Below are positions 8,324-16,439 of a stretch of 64,000 bases of DNA, piece by piece. Source of the DNA: Mitsuaria chitosanitabida ATCC BAA-476 = NBRC 102408 (GTDB lineage: Bacteria > Pseudomonadota > Gammaproteobacteria > Burkholderiales > Burkholderiaceae_C). The notes beneath the pieces are model-generated. The model was not told the origin of the DNA. It was given only the letters and a program-made list of their open reading frames with translations, and ran no database searches. The stretch is taken from the NCBI RefSeq assembly GCF_001598255.1, contig NZ_BCYP01000006.1, forward strand, positions 1-64,000, given 5' to 3'. A program made the position numbers and the translations under genes. Within the stretch, counting starts at the first letter, position 1. The number at the start of each line of letters is the position of its first letter.

Positions 8324-9688
8324 TCAACGGTGGAGGACCTGCAGCGCGAGCATCACGATCGTCGCGAACGCCATCGCGGCGGTGGCCAGCCAGCCGAGTC
8401 CGCGCCAGATCGCCGGCATGCGCAGCTCGCCGACGATCCTGGGATGCGAGGCCGCGATCATCACGGCGACCATGATCGGCACCGAGATGACGGCGTTCAC
8501 CACGGCCGACCAGTACAGCGCCTTGATCGGGTTGAAGCCCGACAGGCTGAGCGCCAACCCGATGAGCATGGCGCCGCTGAGGATCGCGTAGAAGGCCTTG
8601 GCGCCCTGCGGCGGTCGGTCGAGGCCGCGTCGCACCCCCGCCAGCGTGGCGACCGCGTAGGCGGCCGACCCCGCCAGCACCGGCAAGGCGAGCAGGCCCG
8701 TCCCGACGATGCCCGCGGCGAAGAGCGCGAACGCGAGGTCGCCCGCGATCGGCCGCAGCGCCTGGGCGGCCTGGGCAGTGGTCTCGATGTCGCGCACCCC
8801 ATGCGCGTGCAGCGCGGCGGCGGTCGCCACGATCATGAAGAACGCGATGGTGTTGGAGAAGCCCATGCCGATCAGCGTGTCGGCGCGCAGACGCCGGAAC
8901 TGCGCCGCGGCCTGCTCGGGGGCGCAGGCCAGCGGCTTGTCCGCGGCGATGCGGCGGATCTCCTCGGCCTCCTGGTTGGCCTGCCAGAAGAAGAGGTAGG
9001 GACTGATGGTCGTGCCGAGGATCGCGACCACGGTCGTCGCGTACTCGCGGTCCCAGCGCATGGACGGCAGCACCAGCGACCTGAGCGCGAGCGCCCAGTC
9101 CGCCCGCGCGGCGAAACCCACGCCGACGTAGGCGAGCAGCGTCAACGTCAGCCACTTGAGCACGCGCACGTAGCTCGCGTAGGGCAGCCAGATCTGGAGC
9201 AGCAGGGAGACGCCCGCCATCGCGACGAGGTAGAGGCCCGCGTGGCCGCCGAAGACCAGTCGCATCGCGTCACCCATGGCGCTGAGGTCGGCGCCCAGGT
9301 TGATCACGTTGGCAACGACCAGCAGCGCGACCAAGCCGATGACCAGCCAGCGCGGGCAGAGTTTGGCGAAGGTCTCGGTGAGGCCCTTGCCGGTGATGCG
9401 ACCGATGCGCGCGCTGGCGAGCTGGATGCCGACCATCAGCGGGAAGGTGACGAGGAGGGTCCAGCCGACGGCGTAGCCGTACTGCGCGCCGGCCTGCGAG
9501 TAGGTCGCGATGCCGCTGGGATCGTCGTCGGCCGCGCCGGTGATCAGTCCGGGGCCGAGCTTTGTCCACCAGCGGTCGGCGAGGCGATCCCCGTCCTCAT
9601 GGGCCGGGCGGTGACCGTCGGCATCGCGGGCGTCGCCCGGCGCATCGGTCGTGTCGAGGGTGTTCAAGCGAGGTGAGGATCCCGTCAT
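8324..9688 (-). CDS. NRAMP-family divalent metal transporter, divergent type
   Basis: A 454-residue membrane protein with about 11 hydrophobic segments and the NRAMP (SLC11) pattern. The start at 9688 (MTGSSPRL) is chosen over an upstream ATG at 9856 because the 56 extra residues are not NRAMP-like. The TM1 metal-binding motif, normally DPGN, reads DDDPSG at residues 54-59. The TM6 region, normally with MPH, reads TTISPYLFFWQ (226-236), so the usual metal-coordinating Met is missing. Classical members import Mn(II)/Fe(II) with protons; these changes make the substrate uncertain and recall the NRAMP-related transporters that differ in metal choice. No metal regulator or riboswitch is seen upstream. 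Confidence 0.88.
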   Translation of the reverse strand: MTGSSPRLNTLDTTDAPGDARDADGHRPAHEDGDRLADRWWTKLGPGLITGAADDDPSGIATYSQAGAQYGYAVGWTLLVTFPLMVGIQLASARIGRITGKGLTETFAKLCPRWLVIGLVALLVVANVINLGADLSAMGDAMRLVFGGHAGLYLVAMAGVSLLLQIWLPYASYVRVLKWLTLTLLAYVGVGFAARADWALALRSLVLPSMRWDREYATTVVAILGTTISPYLFFWQANQEAEEIRRIAADKPLACAPEQAAAQFRRLRADTLIGMGFSNTIAFFMIVATAAALHAHGVRDIETTAQAAQALRPIAGDLAFALFAAGIVGTGLLALPVLAGSAAYAVATLAGVRRGLDRPPQGAKAFYAILSGAMLIGLALSLSGFNPIKALYWSAVVNAVISVPIMVAVMIAASHPRIVGELRMPAIWRGLGWLATAAMAFATIVMLALQVLHR

Positions 9689-9750
9689 GCCCTGATCGCG
9701 TCGTTGGTGATGGGGAGGGCAAGCGCGGTGCCTGAAACTGCATCGAAGCG

Positions 9751-9776
9751 GGAACGCCCGCGTGAGCGGGCGTTCC
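9751..9776. terminator. Perfect 11-bp hairpin after the bacteriocin-like cassette
   Basis: Arms GGAACGCCCGC (9751-9761) and GCGGGCGTTCC (9766-9776) enclose the 4-base loop GTGA. It lies between the end of the small membrane protein gene (9789, leftward) and the start of the NRAMP gene, so it probably ends the bacteriocin-like transcript. No T run follows on either strand, so it may act as a 3' RNA-stabilising hairpin or with Rho. Confidence 0.55.
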
Positions 9777-9788
9777 GTCGTCGGGTGT

Positions 9789-10004
9789 TCAGTCCCGCAA
9801 CCTTCGCGCTTCCCCGCGCGAGGCACAGCGCTCAAGCACCCCGAAGACCAACCCACTGCAGCCTAGGATGAGTGCCGAGCTCCCGAGGCCCTGCAGGACA
9901 TTCAGGAACAGACACTTTTCGGGTTCTGGCCACAGCCATCGGGTTAAGGCGGCGTTCAGTCCCATGGTGAGACCAAGCATCCACGACCAGGATGAGGGCT
10001 TCAT
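9789..10004 (-). CDS. Small membrane protein, candidate immunity protein
   Basis: A 71-residue protein I do not recognise. Two hydrophobic stretches (about 7-26 and 33-57; the second contains GLGSSALILGCSGLVFGVL) are followed by a charged tail (SRGEARRLRD). It starts 15 bases after the stop of the double-glycine peptide gene and reads the same way. Small membrane proteins encoded directly after a bacteriocin are commonly its immunity protein; that role is inferred only from size, topology and position. The DNA here is clearly lower in GC than its neighbours. An overlapping frame starting at 10023 (ATGA overlap with the peptide gene) is a less convincing alternative. Confidence 0.5.
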   Translation of the reverse strand: MKPSSWSWMLGLTMGLNAALTRWLWPEPEKCLFLNVLQGLGSSALILGCSGLVFGVLERCASRGEARRLRD

Positions 10005-10019
10005 CGAATGCGGGGCAAG

Positions 10020-10322
10020 TCACTGCTGGACGTGGGTTCGGCGCGGGATGCCGCCTGCCATGGACGCGGCCGCCGTGATCGCGCCGACGTGGATGCCGCG
10101 CACGATGCCGGCGATGCCCACCATGCCCCGCGTTGCACCCATGAAGCCACCCAGGAGCCCCCCGACAAGGGTGGCACTGATGATCTGACCCGTGCTCTGA
10201 CCCGTGGCCCAGGCGCCGGCACCGGCGCTCGCTGCCCCGAGCACTCCGCCCGCGATCGCGGTGACGGGGCCGAAGCCTCCCTGGACCTGTTCAATCTCCT
10301 GCGTCGTCAGCGTTTGCATCAT
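10020..10322 (-). CDS. Double-glycine leader peptide, bacteriocin-like precursor
   Basis: A 100-residue peptide. The start at 10322 is supported by AAAGGTG seven bases upstream; a second ATG follows directly. Residues 1-16 (MMQTLTTQEIEQVQGG) match the double-glycine leader consensus (L-S/T-x-x-E-I/L-x-x-V-x-GG), which C39 peptidase-containing ABC exporters cleave. The predicted mature part (17-100) is very rich in Gly and Ala with many GxxxG-type spacings (GGLLGGFMG, GMVGIAGIVRG) and two hydrophobic segments. It ends in a polar tail (PRRTHVQQ). This is the build of pore-forming class II bacteriocins. No C39 transporter is in the window, so export would depend on a distant gene. Function is inferred, not shown. 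Confidence 0.7.
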   Translation of the reverse strand: MMQTLTTQEIEQVQGGFGPVTAIAGGVLGAASAGAGAWATGQSTGQIISATLVGGLLGGFMGATRGMVGIAGIVRGIHVGAITAAASMAGGIPRRTHVQQ

Positions 10323-10558
10323 GTGATTCACCTTTGGAATGAAGTGGATGAAGGGACCTCCGTGGTCACGAGGCATACGGGGCGTGGCCAGCTCGCTGGT
10401 GAATTCGGAGGTGCCCATCGTCTTCAAGCTCGAAGGCGGCAACCATTCCCAAAGTTTGCGCAGAGCAACGTCAAGGGTGACTGGAAACTGAGGCGCAAAT
10501 ACACGTAGCAGTCAGACGTCGACGGCCGGGTGGCCCTTGACCGCAGCGCGAGCAGCCC

Positions 10559-12190
10559 CTACTGATCGAACCTCGCCACCGGCGCCTTCAGCCGCGGGGC
10601 TTCCCAGGCATAGCGGGGATCGAGCACATTGCGCTCGTCGTGCATGCCGGTCCAGCGCAGCTGGAGCAGGTCGGCGAGCGTCCAGGCGGCCCAGTCGGCG
10701 CGGAAGGGCCGCTGGGCCGTCGTCGCGTCGAAGGCCGCGCCCGTGCGCCACATCAGTGTCGGGATGCGGTAGCCCGCGGCCGTGCCCGGGCTGTGCCCCG
10801 CGTGCGCGATGCTGTGGCCGACCTCCTGGCCGTGATCGGAAAGGAACATCCACGCGCCGCGCCCCCCGTCCGGCGCGTGCTGGCGGGTGAGCCGCAGCGT
10901 CTCGGCGACGACGCCGTCGTGATAGCGGATCGCCGCGTCGTAGTCCTGGCGGGATTCGCGCAGCCACAGCGGATGGCCGGCGCGGATCATGCCCTTGTCG
11001 ACCGCGTCGGAATCGTCGTCGAACGGGTTGTCGCCGGCCGGCATGCGCAGCCGGTAATGCGGATGCGCGCCCAGCAGGTGCACCACCACCAGCTTGCGTG
11101 GCGCGGGATCGACCAGCGCCTCCTCCAGGCAGTCCAGCAGTTCCCCGTCCAGCGAGGCCGACGAGCGACCCGGCTGCCGGTTGATCATCTCGACCTCGTC
11201 GGCCAGGCGCGCGTGCTGCTGGTCGACCGCGACGTCGTCGTGGTTGCTCATCCACCAGATCCTGTAGCCGGCACTGCGGGCGAGCGCGAGCAGGTGCTGC
11301 GCGCGGCCGGCGGGATCGTCCTCGTCGCGCTCGCCGAAGCTGAACAGACCGCTGAGCGAGGCCAGCGTGCCCGCCTCCACCGACCACGCGTGGCGCAGCG
11401 TGAGCAGCCGGCCCGACTCCTCGCGCGCGAGCGCCGCGAGCTGCGGTGTCGTCGAGCGCGTGTAGCCGTAGAGGCTCATGTTGTCGCGGTTGACGCTGTC
11501 GGTCAGCACGAGCACGACCGTCGACGGGCCCGCCGCGGTCACCGTCGGGGACGCGGCGCGGGCGTTGCGCATCAGCTGGTCGCGCTGGCCCTGCTGGTCG
11601 GACCAGGCGTGGCGCAGCTCGGCGACCTCCTGCGTCCAGGCGGGCCAGAAGACCAGCGGGTGATGACGCCGCCAGGGCTTGCTCAGGTAGCCGACGGCGC
11701 ACAGCGCGAGCAAGGCCACGATGGCGATGCGCCCCGGGCGGGACAAGGTCGCCGATCCGCGCGTGGCCGCGTGCACCGCGAGGACCGTCAGCGTCAGGCC
11801 GGCGAGCAGCAGCCCCAGTGCCAGCGCCATCGCGGGCGCCTGCGAGGAGAGGTACTCGGCGATCTCGCGCGAGGTGGTGTTGGCCGCGGCGGCGAGGACC
11901 AGCGAGCTGTCCGGCGTCGCCTGGTACTGCGAGGCGAGCCACGCCCGCACCGCGCCGTCGACCAGGAAGAGCGCGATCCCGGCCGACACCGCGACGGCGC
12001 GCACGCGCCGCCAGCGGGGGCGCTCGACGGGCCAGCACAGCCAGAGCAGCAGGGGCAGGGCGAGCATCGCGACCTGGGCCGCGCGGCGGCCGTCGTGACC
12101 GAGGATCACCGCCGTCACGCAGGCGGTGGCCAGCAGCGCGAACGCGAGCCAGGGCGGCAAGGCCCGGCGCAGGAGAAGAGAAGGGGACAT
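10559..12190 (-). CDS. Sulfatase-fold phosphoethanolamine transferase (EptA/CptA-like)
   Basis: A 543-residue inner-membrane enzyme with five hydrophobic segments (about 13-31, 37-54, 66-84, 118-138, 153-169) and a periplasmic alkaline-phosphatase-fold domain from about residue 225. Motifs parallel EptA: LVLTDSVNRDNMSLYGY (first metal site), SVEAGTLASLSGLFS with T275 as likely nucleophile, VVHLLGAHPHY, and FLSDHGQEVGHS (second metal site). It probably moves phosphoethanolamine from phosphatidylethanolamine to an envelope glycan such as LPS core or lipid A. The gene stands alone, with 235 bases of featureless GC-rich DNA upstream and no two-component system beside it, so inducibility cannot be judged. 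Confidence 0.82.
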   Translation of the reverse strand: MSPSLLLRRALPPWLAFALLATACVTAVILGHDGRRAAQVAMLALPLLLWLCWPVERPRWRRVRAVAVSAGIALFLVDGAVRAWLASQYQATPDSSLVLAAAANTTSREIAEYLSSQAPAMALALGLLLAGLTLTVLAVHAATRGSATLSRPGRIAIVALLALCAVGYLSKPWRRHHPLVFWPAWTQEVAELRHAWSDQQGQRDQLMRNARAASPTVTAAGPSTVVLVLTDSVNRDNMSLYGYTRSTTPQLAALAREESGRLLTLRHAWSVEAGTLASLSGLFSFGERDEDDPAGRAQHLLALARSAGYRIWWMSNHDDVAVDQQHARLADEVEMINRQPGRSSASLDGELLDCLEEALVDPAPRKLVVVHLLGAHPHYRLRMPAGDNPFDDDSDAVDKGMIRAGHPLWLRESRQDYDAAIRYHDGVVAETLRLTRQHAPDGGRGAWMFLSDHGQEVGHSIAHAGHSPGTAAGYRIPTLMWRTGAAFDATTAQRPFRADWAAWTLADLLQLRWTGMHDERNVLDPRYAWEAPRLKAPVARFDQ

Positions 12191-12425
12191 CGGCGGTCGC
12201 GGCGGTCGGAGCGGCGGGCGCCGGCGATGCCGCGCGCGCCCGGTTCGGGATGCGCGAGTCTAGGGAGCCGTCGCGATCGCGGGCGTCGCAAACGCCAGCG
12301 CGCCGCTTCAGGTTTTCCGATGGCAGGGCCGGCTCGATGCCGGCGCGAGGGGCCATCGGCCCGGCCGGTCGACCGTCGTGCCGGCGACGGGGCGGGTCGC
12401 CCACGGCCGCCGGCGCCGTTGCCGA

Positions 12426-13112
12426 TCACAGCATCGGCCGCAGCACCTTCCACACGTTGTCCAGCATCAGCGGGTGCGCCTTGGCCAGCGGGTGGATGCG
12501 GTCGCCCTGGAACCAGTCGGCCGCGTCCGGCCGGTCCGCCACGCCCGCGAGCAGGAAGGGCTGCAGCGGCACCTTCTCCTCCTGCGCGACCGTCTTGAAG
12601 CTGCCCTCGAAATCGCGCCCGTAGGCCGCGCCCATGTTGGGCGGGATCTGCATGCCCACCAGCATCACCTTGGCGCCGGCGTCCTTGCCCGCCTGCACCA
12701 TGGCCTTGAGGTTCTCCCGCGTCATCTTCAGCGGCAGGCCGCGCAGCGCGTCGTTGCCGCCGAGCTCGATGATCAGGTGGGTCGGGCGATGCTGCTGGAG
12801 CAGCGCGGGCAGGCGCGAGCGGCCGCCCGAGGTCGTGTCGCCGCTGATGCTGGCGTTGATCACCTCGGCGCCCAGCTTCTGCGCCTTGAGCCGCTCGTCC
12901 ATCAGCGCCACCCAGCCGCTGCCGCGGGCCAGGCCGTACTCGGCCGAGAGGCTGTCGCCCAGCACCAGGATGCGGCGCGCGCCGGCGGTCTTCGCTTCGG
13001 TGCGGCCTTGCGCCGCGACAGGTGCCGTCGTGACTCCCGCCACCCCGAGGGCCAAGGCACAGGCGCTACAGTGCAGCATCCATTCACGGCGGCGCATCTG
13101 CGGTTGATTCAT
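12426..13112 (-). CDS. tesA: SGNH-family arylesterase/acyl-CoA thioesterase I
   Basis: A 228-residue secreted GDSL hydrolase of the TesA type (esterase/lysophospholipase, periplasm). The four family blocks are visible: VLGDSLSAEYGL with Ser54, the glycine block around NASISGDT, LGGNDALRG, and GDRIHPLAKAH with the catalytic Asp/His. A signal peptide with AAQ-type cleavage near residue 34 is clear. Its ATG (13110-13112, minus strand) overlaps the ATG of the divergent ABC ATPase gene, so each upstream region lies inside the other gene. A start at the internal Met6 (13097) is also possible. The tesA/ybbA divergent pair is known from E. coli. Confidence 0.9.
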   Translation of the reverse strand: MNQPQMRRREWMLHCSACALALGVAGVTTAPVAAQGRTEAKTAGARRILVLGDSLSAEYGLARGSGWVALMDERLKAQKLGAEVINASISGDTTSGGRSRLPALLQQHRPTHLIIELGGNDALRGLPLKMTRENLKAMVQAGKDAGAKVMLVGMQIPPNMGAAYGRDFEGSFKTVAQEEKVPLQPFLLAGVADRPDAADWFQGDRIHPLAKAHPLMLDNVWKVLRPML

Positions 13113-13806
13113 GGTTCAGAACATCCTCGAAGTCGATCATGTGAGCAAGTCGGTGCAGGACGCCGACGGGCTGCTGACCATTCTGCATGACATCAATTTC
13201 CAGCTGCAGGCCAGGGAGTCCGTCGCCATCGTCGGCGCCTCGGGCTCGGGCAAGAGCACGCTGCTCTCCATCCTCGCGGGCCTGGACACGCCCTCGCAAG
13301 GCACCGTGCGGCTGCGCGGCCAGGACATGTTCGCGCTCGACGAGGACGGCCGCGCCGCGCTGCGCGGCGAGCACCTGGGCTTCGTCTTCCAGAGCTTCCA
13401 GCTGCTCGCGCACCTGACCGCGCTCGAGAACGTCATGCTGCCGCTGGAGCTGCGCGGCGAGCGCGACGCCCGCGCGCAGGCCAAGCAGATGCTGGAGCGG
13501 GTCGGACTGGGGCAGCGGCTGTCGCATTACCCGCGCGTGCTCAGCGGCGGCGAGCAGCAGCGCGTCGCGCTGGCCCGCGCCTTCGTGCAGCAGCCCGCGC
13601 TGCTGCTGGCGGACGAGCCCACCGGATCGCTCGATTACGCGACCGGGGAGCAGGTGATGGGTCTGATGTTCGAGCTCAACCGGGAGCTCGGGACCACGCT
13701 GGTCATGGTCACCCACGACAACACCATCGCGGCCCGCTGCGAGCGCCAGCTGAAGATCTCGGCCGGCCATCTGCAGGACATCACGATGGCGGATCTGCCG
13801 GCCTGA
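13111..13806 (+). CDS. ybbA: ABC transporter ATP-binding protein (YbbA/LolD-like)
   Basis: A 231-residue ATPase with Walker [10 protein letters not shown] (42-50), signature LSGGEQQR (144-151) and Walker B LLLADEP (164-170). All catalytic motifs are intact. It resembles YbbA of the LolD/MacB subfamily. In E. coli ybbA lies opposite tesA and next to the large permease gene ybbP. Here the divergent tesA is present but no permease follows, since the next gene is a DUF2062 protein on the other strand. The membrane partner must be elsewhere, or the ATPase acts alone. The role is probably in envelope lipid or lipoprotein handling. Confidence 0.9.
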   Translation: MVQNILEVDHVSKSVQDADGLLTILHDINFQLQARESVAIVGASGSGKSTLLSILAGLDTPSQGTVRLRGQDMFALDEDGRAALRGEHLGFVFQSFQLLAHLTALENVMLPLELRGERDARAQAKQMLERVGLGQRLSHYPRVLSGGEQQRVALARAFVQQPALLLADEPTGSLDYATGEQVMGLMFELNRELGTTLVMVTHDNTIAARCERQLKISAGHLQDITMADLPA

Positions 13807-13894
13807 GTCCGACCAGCGCCGGCGCCACGCTGGCTTGGCATCGAGGCGTGGCCACGGCCGTGGCCGGCGCGGGAGGCGCGTCGCCCCCGCGTCC

Positions 13895-14455
13895 TCAGAC
13901 GCGCAGCTCGCGCTCGCGCAGACGGCGTCGACGCTCGTAGCGGATCACGCCCCACCAGCCGACGTAGACGACGACGTAGAGCGTCGCGCCCAGCACCACG
14001 CCCGCGCAGGGCAGGCCCACCAGCAGCGGCGTTCCCAGCTCCGACAGCCATTGGCTGATCGCGTGCCACCAGATGCCGGGATCGGCCCAGTCCAGGGCCA
14101 GTTCCTTCGGGGCCGAGATCGGCCCGTGCACGCCCAGCACCTGACGGCCCAGGAAGATCGCCAGCCCCCAGATCGGGACCAGCGTCAGCGGATTGGTCAG
14201 CCAGGTCGCCGCGATCGCCGCGGCCACGTTGGCGCGGAACAGGATCGCCACCGCCGCGGCCATCAGCATCTGCGTGGGCAGCGGGATCACGCCCACCGCC
14301 AGGCCCAGTGCCGCGCCCAGCGCGACGCGACGGCGGTGCGCCACCCACAGCCAGGGGCGGTCGCGCAGGTACTGGCCCAGCCACTTCAGACCGCGGGTCT
14401 GTTCCAGCGTCTCGGGCGAGGGCAGCAGGCGGCGGGCGATTCGGGAAGCCGTCAT
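13895..14455 (-). CDS. DUF2062 membrane protein
   Basis: A 186-residue protein with three or four hydrophobic segments. The DUF2062 pattern is seen in HRRRVALGAALGLAVGVIPLPTQMLMAAAVAILFR-like sequence (about 60-95), ATWLTNPLTLVPIWGLAIFLG (about 100-120), and a C-terminal TM pair ending in basic residues (ERRRRLRERELRV). The function of the family is unknown. It is separated from the downstream peptidyl-prolyl isomerase gene by a strong hairpin, so it is probably transcribed alone. Confidence 0.86.
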   Translation of the reverse strand: MTASRIARRLLPSPETLEQTRGLKWLGQYLRDRPWLWVAHRRRVALGAALGLAVGVIPLPTQMLMAAAVAILFRANVAAAIAATWLTNPLTLVPIWGLAIFLGRQVLGVHGPISAPKELALDWADPGIWWHAISQWLSELGTPLLVGLPCAGVVLGATLYVVVYVGWWGVIRYERRRRLRERELRV

Positions 14456-14489
14456 GGGTCCAATCTGGGCACGGAGGCAGAAACGACAA

Positions 14490-14519
14490 GCCCGCGCGGC
14501 TGTTTCCAGCGGCGCGGGC
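14490..14519 (-). terminator. Hairpin terminator after the peptidyl-prolyl isomerase gene
   Basis: Arms GCCCGCGC-g-GCTG (from 14490) and CAGC-g-GCGCGGGC (to 14519) pair almost perfectly around TTTC. On the minus strand the stem is followed by TTGTCGTTT, a modest T-rich tail. It lies about 48 bases past the stop of the leftward isomerase gene and ahead of the DUF2062 gene, as expected for the end of the selO-to-isomerase gene run. Confidence 0.6.
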
Positions 14520-14566
14520 CTGGGAGATCCTGAAAAACCGAAGAGCTGTTCAGGACGTTCAGACGA

Positions 14567-15364
14567 TCAGTTCGCGGAGAACTTGTAGTCGGTCTTGGCC
14601 TTGGTGCGCAGTTCCTCCTGGAACTCGCCGACCTTCTGCTGGCCCAGGCGCTGCATGATCTGCGCCTTCACGTCGTCGAAGGCCGGGAACTGCGCCTGAC
14701 GCGTCTCTTCCAGCTTGATGATGTGATAGCCGAACTGCGACTTCACCGGCTCCTGCGTCATCTCGCCGGCCTTGAGCTTGGCCATCGCGGCGCTGAACTC
14801 GGGCACGTAGGCGTCCGGACCGGACCAGCCCAGGTCGCCGCCGTTCTGGGCGGAACCGGTGTCCTTGGAGTTCTTCGTCGCGACGTCCTCGAACTTCGCG
14901 CCGCCGTTCAGCTGCTTGATCAGCGCCTTGGCGTCGTCTTCCTTCTCGACCAGGATGTGACGCGCGTGGTACTCGGTGCCGCTGGCTTGCGCCTTGAACT
15001 TGTCGTACTCGGCCTTGGCTTCGGCTTCGGTGACCGGGTTCTTCTTGACGTAGTCGGCGAAGAGCTCGCGGATCAGCAGGGACTGGCGGGCCAGTTCCAT
15101 CTGGTTCTTGTAGTCGTCGGTCTTGTTCAGGCCGCGCTTCTCGGCTTCCTGCAGGAAGATCTCGCGCAGGACGACTTCATCCTTGACCTTGGCTTCCATC
15201 TCGGGGCTGCGAGGCTGGCCTTGCTTGGTGATCTGGGCGATCAGCACGTCGGCGCGCGCCTTCGGAACCGGCTTGCCGTTCACGATGGCGATGTTCTGGG
15301 CCATGGCCGGCAGCGACAGGGCGCCGATGGCCGCCACGGTGGCGGCGAGCACAAACTTCTTCAT
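14567..15364 (-). CDS. Parvulin-type peptidyl-prolyl cis-trans isomerase
   Basis: A 265-residue periplasmic foldase. The start at 15364 gives a clean signal peptide (MKKFVLAATVAAIGALSLPAMA, cleaved near residue 22). A SurA_N-like helical part (about 30-130) is followed by a PpiC rotamase domain (about 133-225) with ARHILVEKEDDAKALI, GGDLGWSGPDAYVPEF and FGYHIIKLEE. It helps outer-membrane and secreted proteins fold by isomerising Xaa-Pro bonds. It lies 79 bases after bolA in the same direction, and a terminator-like hairpin follows. Confidence 0.93.
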   Translation of the reverse strand: MKKFVLAATVAAIGALSLPAMAQNIAIVNGKPVPKARADVLIAQITKQGQPRSPEMEAKVKDEVVLREIFLQEAEKRGLNKTDDYKNQMELARQSLLIRELFADYVKKNPVTEAEAKAEYDKFKAQASGTEYHARHILVEKEDDAKALIKQLNGGAKFEDVATKNSKDTGSAQNGGDLGWSGPDAYVPEFSAAMAKLKAGEMTQEPVKSQFGYHIIKLEETRQAQFPAFDDVKAQIMQRLGQQKVGEFQEELRTKAKTDYKFSAN

Positions 15365-15443
15365 GGATAAAGGGCCTTTCAGACTCCCGGGCGAGCGTCG
15401 TACGCTCCAAAACAAAGCGCCGATGGACGGCGCTGCTTGAACC

Positions 15444-15767
15444 TTATTTCTGCTGTTCGTCGGGCGCGCGAGCATCGATGGCCAGCGCGTGAATGCCCTT
15501 CTGCATCAGATCGGCGAGGGCATCATATACGAGCCGATGCCGCGAAACCCTGGGTAAACCGGCAAAGCGCGAGCTCACGATTTCGAGGTAATAGTGCCCC
15601 CCCTCGCGGGCGCCGGAATGGCCCGCATGGTGCGCGCTGTCGTCACGCAGGCTTAACGACACCGGGGCAAGCGCGGCCCGCAGACGGGCCTCGATCTCGA
15701 CCGACGGCGTCGCCGCGGGATTCAGTTTCGCGGCCGGCTTGGGCGTGGCGTTCGGGGTGTCGCTCAT
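15444..15767 (-). CDS. BolA-family protein
   Basis: A 107-residue protein. The BolA fold spans about residues 25-105 (IEARLRAALAPVSLSLRDDSA; HYYLEIVSSRFAGLPRVSRHRLVYDAL; GIHALAIDARAP), with the HRLVY segment and the helical C-terminus typical of the family. BolA proteins bind monothiol glutaredoxins and take part in Fe-S cluster handling, or act as regulators of envelope and morphology genes. The start ATG overlaps the yciB stop by four bases, so translation is likely coupled. The N-terminus (TPNATPKPAAKLNPAATPS) is a low-complexity extension. Confidence 0.92.
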   Translation of the reverse strand: MSDTPNATPKPAAKLNPAATPSVEIEARLRAALAPVSLSLRDDSAHHAGHSGAREGGHYYLEIVSSRFAGLPRVSRHRLVYDALADLMQKGIHALAIDARAPDEQQK

Positions 15768-16405
15768 GGCTTGCGTTCCTCGGCGGGGGCCTCCTCCTGA
15801 GGGAGGTGGCGGCTCATGTAAACCCCTTGGCCGAGCGTGAACAGGACCATCAGGCCGGTCGACCCGAAGACCTTGAAGTTGGCCCAGGCCTCGGTGCTGT
15901 ACGAGTAAGCGACGTAAAGATTGGCAAACCCCATCGCCGCGAAGAACAGGGTCCAGGCCCAGTTCAGCCGCGCCCAGACCGGATCGGGCAGGTCCACCTC
16001 GTTCTTCAGCACCTGGCGCAGCAGGTTGCGGCGCAGGAGGTGGCTGACGAGGAAGGCCGCCGAGAACGCCCAGTAGAGCATCGTCGGCTTCCACTTGATG
16101 AAGGTCTCGCTGTGGAAGTAGACGGTCGCGCCGCCCAGCACCACGATCAGCGCCAGGCTGACCCACAGCATCAGGTCGACCTTGCGGCCGCGCAGCTTCA
16201 GGAACAGCACCTGGGCGATGGTGACCAGCATCACCGTGACCGTGGCCAGGAGCACGGGCGCCTCGGTCGGGCCGACCTTGCCGCCGGAGACCAGGAAGCC
16301 CAGATGCTCGGTGGCGAAGACCGCCGCCGCCTCGGGTTGTCCGTCCGCGTACTTGAACGTGACGAAGAACAGGAGGAGCGGGAGAAAGTCGAGCAACAGC
16401 TTCAT
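15764..16405 (-). CDS. yciB: Septation protein A (inner-membrane YciB)
   Basis: A 213-residue inner-membrane protein with about five transmembrane segments. The family's start (MKLLLDFLPLLLFFVTFKYADG) is present, as is WKPTMLYWAFSAAFL followed by LNWAWTLFFAAMGFANLYVAY. YciB/IspZ proteins are needed for normal septation and envelope integrity in enterics and Shigella; the molecular role is unsettled. It lies between msrB (34 bases upstream) and bolA (4-base overlap) on the same strand, an order often seen in Burkholderiales. Confidence 0.95.
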   Translation of the reverse strand: MKLLLDFLPLLLFFVTFKYADGQPEAAAVFATEHLGFLVSGGKVGPTEAPVLLATVTVMLVTIAQVLFLKLRGRKVDLMLWVSLALIVVLGGATVYFHSETFIKWKPTMLYWAFSAAFLVSHLLRRNLLRQVLKNEVDLPDPVWARLNWAWTLFFAAMGFANLYVAYSYSTEAWANFKVFGSTGLMVLFTLGQGVYMSRHLPQEEAPAEERKP

Positions 16406-16439
16406 GCGGGGGGACGAGCGCCCGAGGCGCTCGTGGCGC

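Noticed and set aside
9832-10023. Alternative 63-residue frame directly after the bacteriocin-like peptide (ATGA overlap)
   Set aside because: Arg/Pro-rich and without hydrophobic segments. The overlapping 71-residue frame has two membrane segments and is a better immunity candidate, though not proven.
10323-10442. Longer version of the double-glycine peptide starting at 10442
   Set aside because: The extra 40 residues are not leader-like, and the internal ATG at 10322 has a good ribosome-binding site directly before the canonical GG leader.
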